A stretch of DNA of 64,000 nt from Streptomyces sp. NBRC 109706 (GTDB lineage: Bacteria > Actinomycetota > Actinomycetes > Streptomycetales > Streptomycetaceae): contig NZ_BBOM01000005.1 of NCBI RefSeq assembly GCF_000974485.1, positions 186,001-250,000 of the forward strand, read 5' to 3'. Below, piece by piece: positions 26,258 through 34,825 of the stretch (position 1 is the stretch's first letter; every line of letters begins with the position of its first letter). The translations under genes were made by a program, and so were the position numbers. A model generated the notes under the pieces. The model ran no database searches. It had not been told where the DNA came from and saw only the letters and a program-made list of their open reading frames with translations.

Positions 26258-27817
26258 TCAGCCGGGTTGGTGGCCGGCGATGATCTCCGCCGCCGCCTGG
26301 CCGCAGACGCGGGCCGCGCCATAGGTGGCGATATGGGAGGCGCCCACCGGCGCGGCGTGGGGAACACCCATCTCCACCACGATGGTGTCGGGTCGGGCGG
26401 CGACCAGGGCGGTCAGCGTGGCGGCCATCCAGGGGTGGCGATGGCTGTCCCGCACCACGGCCACCAGGGGGCGCTCCCCCGCCGCCGCCAGCACCTCGGC
26501 GGCCAGCTCCACCGGGCCCAGCCGCTCGGCGTCGGTGCGGGAGTGGTCGCCGGTGGTGGTGCCGGGGAGCAGCCGGGTCAGTTCGGTGCCGGGCCCCCAG
26601 GGGGTCTCGTCGCCCACGGCGATGTTGGCGCCGGGGGTGAACGCGGCGACATGCGCCGGGCGGGTCACCGGCTGGAAGGCGTCCGAGCCGGCCGGGCGGG
26701 TCAGGCGCACCGCGCGCCGGGCGGCGATGAGCCCGATCTCCGCGCCGCCGGGCCCGGCGCTGGGCCGGCGGGCGATCCGCTGCCGCTCGGCGGTGGTCCA
26801 CCGGCCCAGGGCGCGCACCCGTTCGGCCGCCTCGTGCAGCCGCTCCTCGGGGAGCCGGCCGGTCCGTACGGCGGTGACCAACGCGTCGCGCAGCCGCAGC
26901 ACTTCGGCCTCGTCGGACGGTGTGCCGCCGATGCAGAGGGCGTCGGCGCCCGCCGCGATGGCCAGGACGCAGCCCTGGTCGAGGCCGTAGGTCTCGGCGA
27001 CCGCCCGCATCTCGATGGCGTCCGTGTAGATCAGGCCGTCGAAGCCGAGCCCGCCCTCGGCGACGGGGGCGCGCAGCAGTCCGGTGAGAACGGCCGGGCT
27101 CAGCGTTCCCGGCCGGTCGGGGTCGAGGGCGGGCACCAGGATGTGCGCGCTCATGACGCAGCGGGTGCCGGCGGCTATCGCGGCCTGGAAGGGCGCCAGC
27201 TCCCTGCCGCGCAGGGTGTCCAGGTCGATGTCGATCGTCGGCAGCGCGTGGTGCGAGTCCACGTTGGTGTTGCCGTGCCCGGGGAAGTGCTTGACGCAGG
27301 CGGCGACGCCGGCGGACTGCAGCCCCTCCACATAGGCCACCGTGTGCCGGGCCACAAGACCCGGCTCCTCGCCGAAGGAGCGCACCCCGATCACCGGGTT
27401 CTCCGGATCGGAGTTGATATCGGCGGACGGCGCCCAGTTGACGTTGACGCCGCCGGCGGCGAGGCGGCGGCCGATCTCGGCCGCGACCGCGCGGGTGAGG
27501 TCCGGATCGTCCACGCTGCCCAGCGCGTGGTTGCCCGGCACCGACGAACCACCGTGCACGTCGAGCCGGGTGACGTCGCCGCCCTCCTCGTCGATGGCCA
27601 CCAGCACGTCCGGTCTGGCCTCGCGCAGCTGCTCCGTCAGCTCGGCCAGCTGTTCGGTCGAGACGACGTTCCTGCCGAACAGCCCGACGCCGGTCATGCC
27701 GTTGTCCAGCTGCGCCAGCAGCCAGCCCGGTGCCTGGTGGGTGCCGACGAAGGTGGGTTGCAGAACGGCCAGCGCGTCCCTGGTGAGGGTGTCCGAGTCC
27801 GGAACCACGGTGGTCAT
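26258..27817 (-). CDS. dasD: GH3 beta-N-acetylglucosaminidase (DasD-like)
   Basis: A 519-residue GH3 enzyme of the NagZ type. KHFPGHGNTNVDSHHALP carries the Asp-His dyad that replaces the separate acid/base in NagZ proteins, and GLIYTDAIEMRAVAETYG contains the catalytic Asp nucleophile. No signal peptide is present, so it should cleave imported chitobiose to GlcNAc inside the cell. It is separated from DasC by 5 bp and belongs to the das operon. Its C-terminal about 170 residues form an extra domain as in DasD. Confidence 0.93.
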   Translation of the reverse strand: MTTVVPDSDTLTRDALAVLQPTFVGTHQAPGWLLAQLDNGMTGVGLFGRNVVSTEQLAELTEQLREARPDVLVAIDEEGGDVTRLDVHGGSSVPGNHALGSVDDPDLTRAVAAEIGRRLAAGGVNVNWAPSADINSDPENPVIGVRSFGEEPGLVARHTVAYVEGLQSAGVAACVKHFPGHGNTNVDSHHALPTIDIDLDTLRGRELAPFQAAIAAGTRCVMSAHILVPALDPDRPGTLSPAVLTGLLRAPVAEGGLGFDGLIYTDAIEMRAVAETYGLDQGCVLAIAAGADALCIGGTPSDEAEVLRLRDALVTAVRTGRLPEERLHEAAERVRALGRWTTAERQRIARRPSAGPGGAEIGLIAARRAVRLTRPAGSDAFQPVTRPAHVAAFTPGANIAVGDETPWGPGTELTRLLPGTTTGDHSRTDAERLGPVELAAEVLAAAGERPLVAVVRDSHRHPWMAATLTALVAARPDTIVVEMGVPHAAPVGASHIATYGAARVCGQAAAEIIAGHQPG

Positions 27818-27822
27818 GCGCG

Positions 27823-28635
27823 TTATCCCTTCACGGCCCCGGCGGAGAGGCCGCCGGTGACCCGTCGCTGGAGAAGGAGGAAGACGATCAGCACGGGGAT
27901 GGTGAACATGGAGGAGGCGGCCATGGTGGCGCCCCAGTCGTTGCCGAAGTTGGTCTGGAACTGCGTCAGCCACAGCGGCAGGGTGGCGGCGTCCGGCGCC
28001 TTGTTGAGGACCAGCACCATCGCGTACTCGTTCCAGGCGGCGATGAAGCCGAACAGCGAGGTGGCCATCAGGCCGGGGGCGAGCAGCGGGAAGATCACCC
28101 GGATGAACGCCTGGACCCGGTTGCAGCCGTCGATCATCGCCGACTCCTCCAGCTCCTTGGGCACGGCGGCGATGAAGCCGCGCAGCGTCCAGATGGTGAA
28201 GGGGAGCGCCATCACGAAGTAGATCAGCGTCAACGTCACCAGGCTGTTGAGCATCTCCAGATCGCGGGCGTTGAGGTAGACGACGATGATCAGGATCTCC
28301 CAGGGCGCCATCTGGGCCATCATCACCGCGATGACCATGCCCCTGCGCCCCTTGAACTCCATCCGCGCGATGGCGAAGCTGGCGGCCAGGGCCACGACCA
28401 GCGCCAGCAGCACGGCCGCGATGGTGACCACGAGGCTGTTGGTCACATAGGTCCAGAACAGGTCGACCCCGGTGGCCGTCGAGTAGTGGTCGAACGTCGG
28501 CGTGAAGAAGAAGACCGGGTCCTTGGTGAGCACCTGGGAGTTGCTTTTGAAGGAGGTGCTGAACATCCAGTAGACCGGGAAGATGAACAGCACGGACAGC
28601 ACCAGGGCCGTGCCGTTGAGCCAGAGCTTCCTCAT
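27823..28635 (-). CDS. dasC: Sugar ABC transporter permease DasC
   Basis: A 270-residue MalG-type permease with about six membrane spans (LVLSVLFIFPVYWMFSTSFK; VVTIAAVLLALVVALAASFAIA and others) and the EAA loop AVPKELEESAMIDGCNRVQAFIRVIFPLLAPG that contacts the ATPase. ATG 28635 overlaps the DasB stop by 4 bp (ATGA). With DasA and DasB it imports N,N'-diacetylchitobiose; no ATPase is encoded in the cluster, consistent with use of the shared MsiK ATPase known in Streptomyces. Confidence 0.95.
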   Translation of the reverse strand: MRKLWLNGTALVLSVLFIFPVYWMFSTSFKSNSQVLTKDPVFFFTPTFDHYSTATGVDLFWTYVTNSLVVTIAAVLLALVVALAASFAIARMEFKGRRGMVIAVMMAQMAPWEILIIVVYLNARDLEMLNSLVTLTLIYFVMALPFTIWTLRGFIAAVPKELEESAMIDGCNRVQAFIRVIFPLLAPGLMATSLFGFIAAWNEYAMVLVLNKAPDAATLPLWLTQFQTNFGNDWGATMAASSMFTIPVLIVFLLLQRRVTGGLSAGAVKG

Positions 28636-29615
28636 GAGTTCTCCTTCTCCTGCTTGAGGATCAGCCGGAAGTAGAAGGACATGGCGATCAGCAGGATGAA
28701 CAGCGTCAGCACGGAGATCGCCGCGGCCACGCCGTACTGGTTCTGCCCCATGCCCTCGACGTACGCCATGACCGGAAGGGTTTCGGACTCCCGGTCGGGT
28801 CCGCCGCCGTTCATGGCGTAGACCTGCACGAACGCCTTGAAGACCCAGATGATCTCCAGGAAGGTGGTGATCATGAAGAAGGGGCGCATGATCGGCAGCA
28901 GGATCGACCAGAAGATGCGCCAGGAGGAGGCGCCGTCCACCCGGGCGGCCTCCCGGATCTCCCCGCTGATGGTGGTCAGTCCGGCGTAGAGGTTGATGGC
29001 GACGAACGGGACGGAGGTCCAGACGATCAGCAGGGTGACGATGGCCAGCGTCGAGAGGCCGCTGCTGAACCAGTTGTGCTGGTCGTAGCCGGAGAAGCCC
29101 AGCGTGCGCATCATCCAGTTGGCGACGCCGAACTGGGTGTCGAAGAGCCAGCGGAAGACCGTGGTGGTGGCGACCACCGGCATGGCCCAGGCGGCGACCA
29201 GGGAGATCGCGAGCACCAGCCGCATCTTCTTGCCGAGCGCGTTGAGCAGCAGCCCGAGCAGCGTTCCGATGATCATGATCAGCACGACGTTGGCCGCCAT
29301 GAACAGGAAGGTGCGGACCACCGAGTCCCAGAAGCGCTCGTTCTGCAGGACGGCGCGGTAGTTCTCGACGCCGATCCACTCGGTGGTCCGGGAGATCAGC
29401 TGCTTCCGGCCGAACTCCTGGAACGAGATCAGCACGTTGCGGAAGAGGGCGTAGCCCAGAACCGACAGGATCGCGATGACGGCCGGCGCGATCAGCAGAT
29501 AGGGCACCCAGTTTGAGGGCAGCCACCGGCGTGGCGGGCGCCGGTCCTCGCCGTGGCCCGGGGTGCCACGGACCGGGGGCGGTGGTGCCGGTGCTTCCTC
29601 GATGTGCACGGTCAT
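28632..29615 (-). CDS. dasB: Sugar ABC transporter permease DasB
   Basis: A 327-residue MalF-type permease. After a proline-rich cytosolic N-terminus it has six predicted spans, beginning WVPYLLIAPAVIAILSVLGYALF, and the EAA loop SGEIREAARVDGASSWRIFWSILLPIMRP. It is coupled to dasC by a 4-bp overlap. A strong hairpin precedes it in the gap after dasA, so it is probably expressed below the level of the binding protein. Confidence 0.95.
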   Translation of the reverse strand: MTVHIEEAPAPPPPVRGTPGHGEDRRPPRRWLPSNWVPYLLIAPAVIAILSVLGYALFRNVLISFQEFGRKQLISRTTEWIGVENYRAVLQNERFWDSVVRTFLFMAANVVLIMIIGTLLGLLLNALGKKMRLVLAISLVAAWAMPVVATTTVFRWLFDTQFGVANWMMRTLGFSGYDQHNWFSSGLSTLAIVTLLIVWTSVPFVAINLYAGLTTISGEIREAARVDGASSWRIFWSILLPIMRPFFMITTFLEIIWVFKAFVQVYAMNGGGPDRESETLPVMAYVEGMGQNQYGVAAAISVLTLFILLIAMSFYFRLILKQEKENS

Positions 29616-29647
29616 GCGGTGTCTTCCCTCAGATGGCGAAGAAGGAC

Positions 29648-29675
29648 GGGGGCGCCGCCGGGCTGCGGCGCCCCC
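29648..29675 (-). terminator. Intra-operon hairpin between dasA and dasB
   Basis: GGGGGCGCCGC and GCGGCGCCCCC form a perfect 11-bp stem with a 6-nt loop in the 69-bp dasA-dasB gap. It may partly terminate transcription or protect the dasA message, as is usual downstream of binding-protein genes. Confidence 0.7.
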
Positions 29676-29684
29676 GGGCGCTGG

Positions 29685-30947
29685 CTATTCGCGGTTGATG
29701 CGGCTGGTGATCTCCGAGTCCGCGGACTCGGCGGCGGACTGGTAGTCGTCCCCGTTCAGGGACTTGGTCATCAGTTCCTTGATCGGGTTGGGGTCGGTCT
29801 CGACGTTCGCCCATCCGGTGGTCAGCGGCGGCAGGTAGCCGACGTCGCGGGCGGCGACCATCGCCTCGGCGAAGCTGCCCTCCTCGGGCGTGGCCGTGAC
29901 ATCGGTCCGGTTGGGGACCACGCCACCGCCGTTGGCGTCGACGTACTTCTGGGCCCACTCCTGCGAGGTGGCCAGGGCCAGCCACTCGTTGGCCAGCTCC
30001 GCGTTGCCGGCCCGGTTGGAGACGGCCAGGTTGGAGCCGCCCAGGAAGACGTGGCCCAGTTGGTCGGCCGTCGGGCCCGGCACCGGGAAGTAGCCGAAGT
30101 CGGCCTCGCCGCCCTGCTCCTCGATGGCCGCGATGGCGCCGGCGGCCTCCCAGCCCAGACCGATCCAGGAGGCGATGTTCCCGTTGGGGACGATCTCCGT
30201 GGACTGCTGCGGCTCCGCCTCGTCGTTGTCGGTCGGGGAGTTCGAGAAGGACTGGAGTTCGGCATAGAACTCCATGCCGGCCTGCACCTCGGGGGTGGCC
30301 AGCGCGCCGACCCAGCCGTCGCCCTCCTCGACGGCGAAGGCGCCGCCCTCGTCCGCGGCGAACCCGCCCATCACGTAGTAGCTCTGCCCGGGCAGATAGA
30401 TCGGTTCCGCATCGGTGTTCTCCTGGATGGTCTCCAGCGCGGTGATCCACTCGTCCCGCGTGGTGGGCACCTCGGCGCCGGCCTCCTCCCAGATGCCCTT
30501 GTCATAGACCACCACGCGGTTGGCGCCGTACCACGGCACCGCGTAGAGCGTGTCGTCCACCTGGGCCGACTCCAGCATCGCCTCGTTCCACGGCTCGTCG
30601 GCGAAGTCGCCGAGGTCCGCGAGGCCGCCGGTGTTGGCGTAGCCGACGGTCTGGGTGTTGCCGATCTCCAGGACGTCGATGGTGCCGTCCTCGGACAGCG
30701 CGGTGGTGACCCGCTCCTGAATGCCGTCCCACTGCTGGATCTCGACGTTCACCGAGACGCCGTGCTCGGCCTCGAACGCCTCGTTGAGCTCGTTCAGCCA
30801 GTCCTCGGGAGCGGACCCGTCCATCAGCCAGACGGTGATGGCGTCGGAGCTGCCGCCGCCACCCCCGCCGTCGTCGTCGGAGCCGCAGGCGGCGACGGTG
30901 GCCGCCATGGTGGCCACGCCGATAGCAGCGATCAGCTTGCGCTTCAC
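29685..30947 (-). CDS. dasA: Chitobiose-binding lipoprotein DasA
   Basis: A 420-residue SBP_bac_1 lipoprotein. The signal peptide (MKRKLIAAIGVATMAATVAAC) ends in a lipobox ahead of a Gly/Ser linker; the fold follows (ITVWLMDGSAPEDWLNELNEAFEAEHGVSVNVEIQQWDG). GTG 30947 has GGAGG 6 bp upstream. It is the first gene of the das transport operon and captures N,N'-diacetylchitobiose. Three DasR-type operators lie 65-120 bp upstream, in the region shared with dasR. Confidence 0.95.
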   Translation of the reverse strand: MKRKLIAAIGVATMAATVAACGSDDDGGGGGGSSDAITVWLMDGSAPEDWLNELNEAFEAEHGVSVNVEIQQWDGIQERVTTALSEDGTIDVLEIGNTQTVGYANTGGLADLGDFADEPWNEAMLESAQVDDTLYAVPWYGANRVVVYDKGIWEEAGAEVPTTRDEWITALETIQENTDAEPIYLPGQSYYVMGGFAADEGGAFAVEEGDGWVGALATPEVQAGMEFYAELQSFSNSPTDNDEAEPQQSTEIVPNGNIASWIGLGWEAAGAIAAIEEQGGEADFGYFPVPGPTADQLGHVFLGGSNLAVSNRAGNAELANEWLALATSQEWAQKYVDANGGGVVPNRTDVTATPEEGSFAEAMVAARDVGYLPPLTTGWANVETDPNPIKELMTKSLNGDDYQSAAESADSEITSRINRE

Positions 30948-31011
30948 GTCACCCTCCTTCAAAAAGCCGGGCCCGGTCCACATCGTGGTGCGCCGGGACG
31001 GCCGTTGCGTT

Positions 31012-31027
31012 AGTGGTGTAGACAAGA
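31012..31027. promoter_or_regulatory. DasR operator (dre) copy 1
   Basis: AGTGGTGTAGACAAGA matches the published dre consensus (read as AGTGGTCTAGACCAGT) at 13 of 16 positions and overlaps copy 2. Confidence 0.7.
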
Positions 31028-31040
31028 GGTGTAGACCAGT
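31025..31040. promoter_or_regulatory. DasR operator (dre) copy 2
   Basis: AGAGGTGTAGACCAGT matches the dre consensus at 14 of 16 positions. It is offset by 13 bp from copy 1, so two DasR dimers would compete or stack. Confidence 0.78.
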
Positions 31041-31050
31041 TGCACGGGAG

Positions 31051-31066
31051 CCTGGACCAGACCAGG
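31051..31066. promoter_or_regulatory. Weak DasR operator-like copy 3
   Basis: CCTGGACCAGACCAGG matches the dre consensus at 11 of 16 positions and is itself a near palindrome. It may contribute to dasR autoregulation. Confidence 0.45.
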
Positions 31067-31222
31067 AAAGGTGTCAAGGGCCCACGGGCCGCCTGACAGG
31101 TCCGTTACAGGACCGACATCTGTCCCGGGGCGGCGCCCCGGGGTGGCCCGTGCCACCATGTCAACCGCGATCTTTCGGAGGAGCCGGTGACGGCAGAACA
31201 CAACGAGTCGGAGGGGTGGGAC

Positions 31223-31984
31223 ATGGCCAACGAATCAGGTGCCGCCGACGCCGCCGACCGGGTCCGCACCGCACGTGTACCGAAGTACTACCGTCTCAAG
31301 CGCCATCTTCAACAGATGACGGAGACACTGCCGCCCGGCACGCCGGTGCCGCCGGAACGTTCGTTGGCGAGCGAGTTCGACACCTCCAGAACCACCGTGC
31401 GGCAGGCGCTCCAGGAGCTGGTGGTGGAGGGCCGGCTGGAACGCATCCAGGGCAAGGGCACCTTCGTGGCCAAACCCAAGGTCTCACAGACCCTGCAACT
31501 CACCTCCTACACCGAGGATATGCGCGCCCAGGGTCTGGAGCCCACCTCCCAGTTGCTGGAGATCGGCTATATCAACGCCGACGAGCGGCTGAGCCGGCTG
31601 CTGGACCTTCCGGAGGGCGGCCGGGTGCTGCGCATCGAACGGCTGCGGCTGGCCAGCGGGGAGCCGATGGCCATAGAGACCACCCACCTCTCCCAGGAAC
31701 GCTTCCCCGCGCTGCGCCGCAGCCTGGTGCGCTACACCTCGCTCTACACCGCGCTGGCCGAGGTCTACGACGTCCATCTGGCGCGGGCCGAGGAGACGAT
31801 CGAGACCTCGTTGGCCAACCCCCGCGAGGCCGGGCTGCTGGGCACCGACGTGGGTCTGCCGATGCTGATGCTCTCCCGCCATTCCCGGGACACCCAGGGT
31901 GAGCCGGTGGAGTGGGTCCGCTCGGTCTACCGGGGGGACCGCTACAAGTTCGTCGCCAACCTGGAGCGTCCCCGTCCCACCTGA
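31223..31984 (+). CDS. dasR: GntR/HutC-family global regulator DasR
   Basis: A 253-residue repressor. The N-terminal winged helix is [12 protein letters not shown]...[43 protein letters not shown]; the UTRA effector domain ([22 protein letters not shown] to [18 protein letters not shown]) binds glucosamine-6-phosphate-type ligands in characterised DasR. It closely matches remembered S. coelicolor DasR, including length. ATG 31223 (GAGGGG upstream) gives the conserved start; GTG 31187 with GGAGG would add 12 residues. It is divergent from dasA. Confidence 0.96.
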   Translation: MANESGAADAADRVRTARVPKYYRLKRHLQQMTETLPPGTPVPPERSLASEFDTSRTTVRQALQELVVEGRLERIQGKGTFVAKPKVSQTLQLTSYTEDMRAQGLEPTSQLLEIGYINADERLSRLLDLPEGGRVLRIERLRLASGEPMAIETTHLSQERFPALRRSLVRYTSLYTALAEVYDVHLARAEETIETSLANPREAGLLGTDVGLPMLMLSRHSRDTQGEPVEWVRSVYRGDRYKFVANLERPRPT

Positions 31985-32194
31985 GCCGTCCGGGTCACCC
32001 GAGCCGCCCGAGCCGCGTTCGGCCATCCGGGGCAACCGGCCCTCCGGGGCATCCGGGCGTCCGGCCCGCAAACCGGGTCGTCCCACCGGGCCCCGGGGTC
32101 ACCTGCCGCGCCTCCGCCGCGCAGGCCCCATGGTCAAGGCGGTTCGGGTGCTCTAGATTCCCCGCGTCAGTCAAAGACGACGGCGGGAGGAATC

Positions 32195-34420
32195 GTGCAA
32201 CTCCTAGGCCAGACACGTCAGGTACGTACCCGGTCCATCATCGTCTGGACGGTTGTCGCCCTGGTGGGCGCAATCGGCTGGGCGATGCTGGCCCTGTCCA
32301 GAGGAGAGGACGTCTCCGCCGCCTGGATGGTGGCCGCCGCCCTCGGCTCCTACGCCATCGGGTACCGGTTCTACTCGCGGTTCATCCTCAGACGGGTGCT
32401 GCGCGCCGACCACACCAGGGCGACCCCGGCCGAGCGGCTTGAGGACGGGCTCGACTACCAGCCCACCGACCGGCGGGTGCTGCTCGGCCATCACTTCGCC
32501 GGCATCTCCGGCGCGGGGCCGCTGGTCGGCCCGGTGCTGGCGGCCCAGATGGGCTATCTGCCGGGAACGATCTGGATCATCGTCGGGGTGATCTTCGCCG
32601 GCGCGGTCCAGGACATGGTGGTGCTGTTCTTCTCCACCCGCAGGGACGGCAAGAGCCTGGGGCAGATCGCCCGCGAGGAGATCGGCCCGGTGGGCGGCGT
32701 CGCCGGCGTCATCGCCATCTTCACCATCATGATCATCCTGCTGGCCGTGCTGGCGCTGGTGGTGGTCAACGCGCTCGCGGAATCGCCCTGGGGCACGTTC
32801 TCCGTCGGGATGACCATCCCCATCGCGCTCTTCATGGGCGTCTATCTGCGCTATATCCGGCCGGGACGGGTCGCCGAGGTCACCGGGATCGGTGTAGCGC
32901 TGCTGCTCTTCGTGATCGTCGCCGGCCGCTGGGTGGCCAACTCCGGCTGGGCGGACGCCTTCACCCTCGATCCCCGCACCCTGGTCATCTGCCTGGTGCT
33001 CTACGGATTCGCGGCGTCCGTGGTCCCGGTCTGGCTGCTGCTGGTGCCCCGCGACTACCTCTCCACCTTCATGAAGATCGGCACCATCGGGCTACTCGCC
33101 CTCGCCCTGGTGATCACCCTGCCGACCCTCCAGATGGAGGCGGTCACCGACTTCGCGCGCAACGGCGAGGGGCCGGTGTTCGCGGGATCGCTCTTCCCGT
33201 TCGTCTTCATCACCATCGCCTGTGGCGCGCTCTCCGGGTTCCACGCGCTGATCTCGTCCGGCACCACGCCCAAGATGATCCAGAAGGAGACCCAGGTCCG
33301 CAGCATCGGCTACGGCGGGATGCTGATGGAGTCGTCGGTGGCCGTGATGGCGATCACCGCGGCCTGTGTGCTGGACCCGGGTGTCTACTTCGCCATGAAC
33401 GCGCCACCGGCGGCGATCGGGGACACGGTTCAGGCCGCCGCCGAGACGATCTCGTCCTGGGGCTTTGTGATCACTCCCGAACAGCTCACCGAGGCCGCCG
33501 CCTCGGTCGAGGAGGGTTCGCTGCTCTCCAGAACGGGTGGCGCGCCCACCCTGGCGCTGGGATTGGCCGCGATCCTCTCGGACATCCTCGGCGGCGACGC
33601 GATGATGAGCTTCTGGTACCACTTCGCGATCATGTTCGAGGCGCTTTTCATCCTGACCGCGATCGACGCCGGCACCCGGGTGGGCCGGTTCATCCTCCAG
33701 GACGCGCTGGCCAGCGCCCACCCCCGGCTCGGCCGGTTCCGCTCCAGCTCCTGGCTGCCCGGCATCCTGCTGACCAGCGCGGCGGTGGTCGGCCTCTGGG
33801 GCTGGCTGCTGTGGGTCGGGGTCAACGATCCACTCGGCGGCATCAACACGCTCTATCCGATCTTCGGCATCTCCAACCAGCTGCTGGGCGCGGTGGCGCT
33901 CGCGGTCTGCACGGTGCTGCTGGTCAAGTCCGGGCGGCTGCGCTACGCCTGGGTCACCGCGGTGCCGATGACCTGGGTGGCCGTGGTCACCTTCACCGCC
34001 AGCTGGCAGAAGGTGTTCTCCGGCGATCCGGCGGTCGGCTTCCTGGCCAGGCGCGACCTGTACCAGGACGGCATCGACCGGGGCGAACTCCTGCCCGGCG
34101 CGGCCGACATGTCCGAGATGCGCACCATCGTCAACAACGCCACCCTGGACGCGGCGCTGACGGCGGTGCTGGCGCTGCTCGTCCTGGTGATCTTTGTGGA
34201 CGCCGCCCGGGTGACGCTCAGGTCGATCCGCTCCCCCGAGTCGGTCCGGCTGCGGGAGGCCCCCTACGCCGAGTCCCGGCTGATCGCGCCGGCCGAACTG
34301 ATCGCCACCAGGGAGGAGAAGGCCGAACTCGCCCGGGCCGGGCTCGGCCCCGGCGGCGGCATCCCCGCACAGCGGGCGCCCGGCACCAAGGAGACCGCGA
34401 CGGAGGAAGGGTCCCACTGA
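32195..34420 (+). CDS. cstA: Carbon starvation protein CstA (peptide/pyruvate transporter family)
   Basis: A 741-residue polytopic membrane protein with about 16 hydrophobic spans. Family blocks include LGHHFAGISGAGPLVGPVLAAQMGYLPG, GALSGFHALISSGTTPKMIQKE and YPIFGISNQLLGAVAL. CstA/BtsT proteins import pyruvate or peptides at carbon limitation. GTG 32195 has GGAGGAATC directly upstream. The stop overlaps the ATG of a YbdD-type partner (TGATG), the usual pairing. No obvious CRP site is seen upstream. Confidence 0.95.
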   Translation: MQLLGQTRQVRTRSIIVWTVVALVGAIGWAMLALSRGEDVSAAWMVAAALGSYAIGYRFYSRFILRRVLRADHTRATPAERLEDGLDYQPTDRRVLLGHHFAGISGAGPLVGPVLAAQMGYLPGTIWIIVGVIFAGAVQDMVVLFFSTRRDGKSLGQIAREEIGPVGGVAGVIAIFTIMIILLAVLALVVVNALAESPWGTFSVGMTIPIALFMGVYLRYIRPGRVAEVTGIGVALLLFVIVAGRWVANSGWADAFTLDPRTLVICLVLYGFAASVVPVWLLLVPRDYLSTFMKIGTIGLLALALVITLPTLQMEAVTDFARNGEGPVFAGSLFPFVFITIACGALSGFHALISSGTTPKMIQKETQVRSIGYGGMLMESSVAVMAITAACVLDPGVYFAMNAPPAAIGDTVQAAAETISSWGFVITPEQLTEAAASVEEGSLLSRTGGAPTLALGLAAILSDILGGDAMMSFWYHFAIMFEALFILTAIDAGTRVGRFILQDALASAHPRLGRFRSSSWLPGILLTSAAVVGLWGWLLWVGVNDPLGGINTLYPIFGISNQLLGAVALAVCTVLLVKSGRLRYAWVTAVPMTWVAVVTFTASWQKVFSGDPAVGFLARRDLYQDGIDRGELLPGAADMSEMRTIVNNATLDAALTAVLALLVLVIFVDAARVTLRSIRSPESVRLREAPYAESRLIAPAELIATREEKAELARAGLGPGGGIPAQRAPGTKETATEEGSH

Positions 34421-34626
34421 TGCGTCTGATCGCCGCGCCACGCCGGGCGGCCGCCTGGCTGCGCTGGTATGTCACCGAGCTGACCGGGGAGAACGCCTAC
34501 CGGCGCTACCGGGAACGCGCCCACGACGAGGACCCGTCGGCGCCGGTGCTCGACCGCCGGGAGTTCGAACGGCGGCGCCAGGACCACAAGTACGCCGATC
34601 CCACCTCCCACCACGGCTGCTGCTGA
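34420..34626 (+). CDS. YbdD/YjiX family small protein
   Basis: A 68-residue protein (WYVTELTGENAYRRYRERAHDEDPSAPVLDRREFERRRQDHKYADPTSHHGCC) of the YbdD/YjiX type, encoded next to CstA/BtsT transporters in many bacteria and needed for their activity in E. coli. The ATG overlaps the cstA stop by one base and a GGAGGAAGG element lies inside cstA. The C-terminal HHGCC is characteristic. Confidence 0.93.
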   Translation: MRLIAAPRRAAAWLRWYVTELTGENAYRRYRERAHDEDPSAPVLDRREFERRRQDHKYADPTSHHGCC

Positions 34627-34684
34627 CGGGGCCGCCCCAACCTGAGAACAACGAGATCGACGAAATCGACGAGAACGACAAGAA

Positions 34685-34731
34685 CGCCGGGCCGGTCCTG
34701 GTGACGGGCACAACACCGGACCGGCCCGGCG
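34685..34731 (+). terminator. Terminator of the cstA operon
   Basis: CGCCGGGCCGGTCC and GGACCGGCCCGGCG form a perfect 14-bp stem with a 19-nt loop after the YbdD-type gene. A purine-rich repeat (ATCGACGA units) sits just before it. Confidence 0.85.
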
Positions 34732-34825
34732 AACCAAGCGCCCGCGCCACGCGTTGTGGCTGGGGAGTGCTGTTGTGGTGGGCGCCGGGGGAACACTCCC
34801 GGGCGCCCGGTTCGGGGGAGGACGG

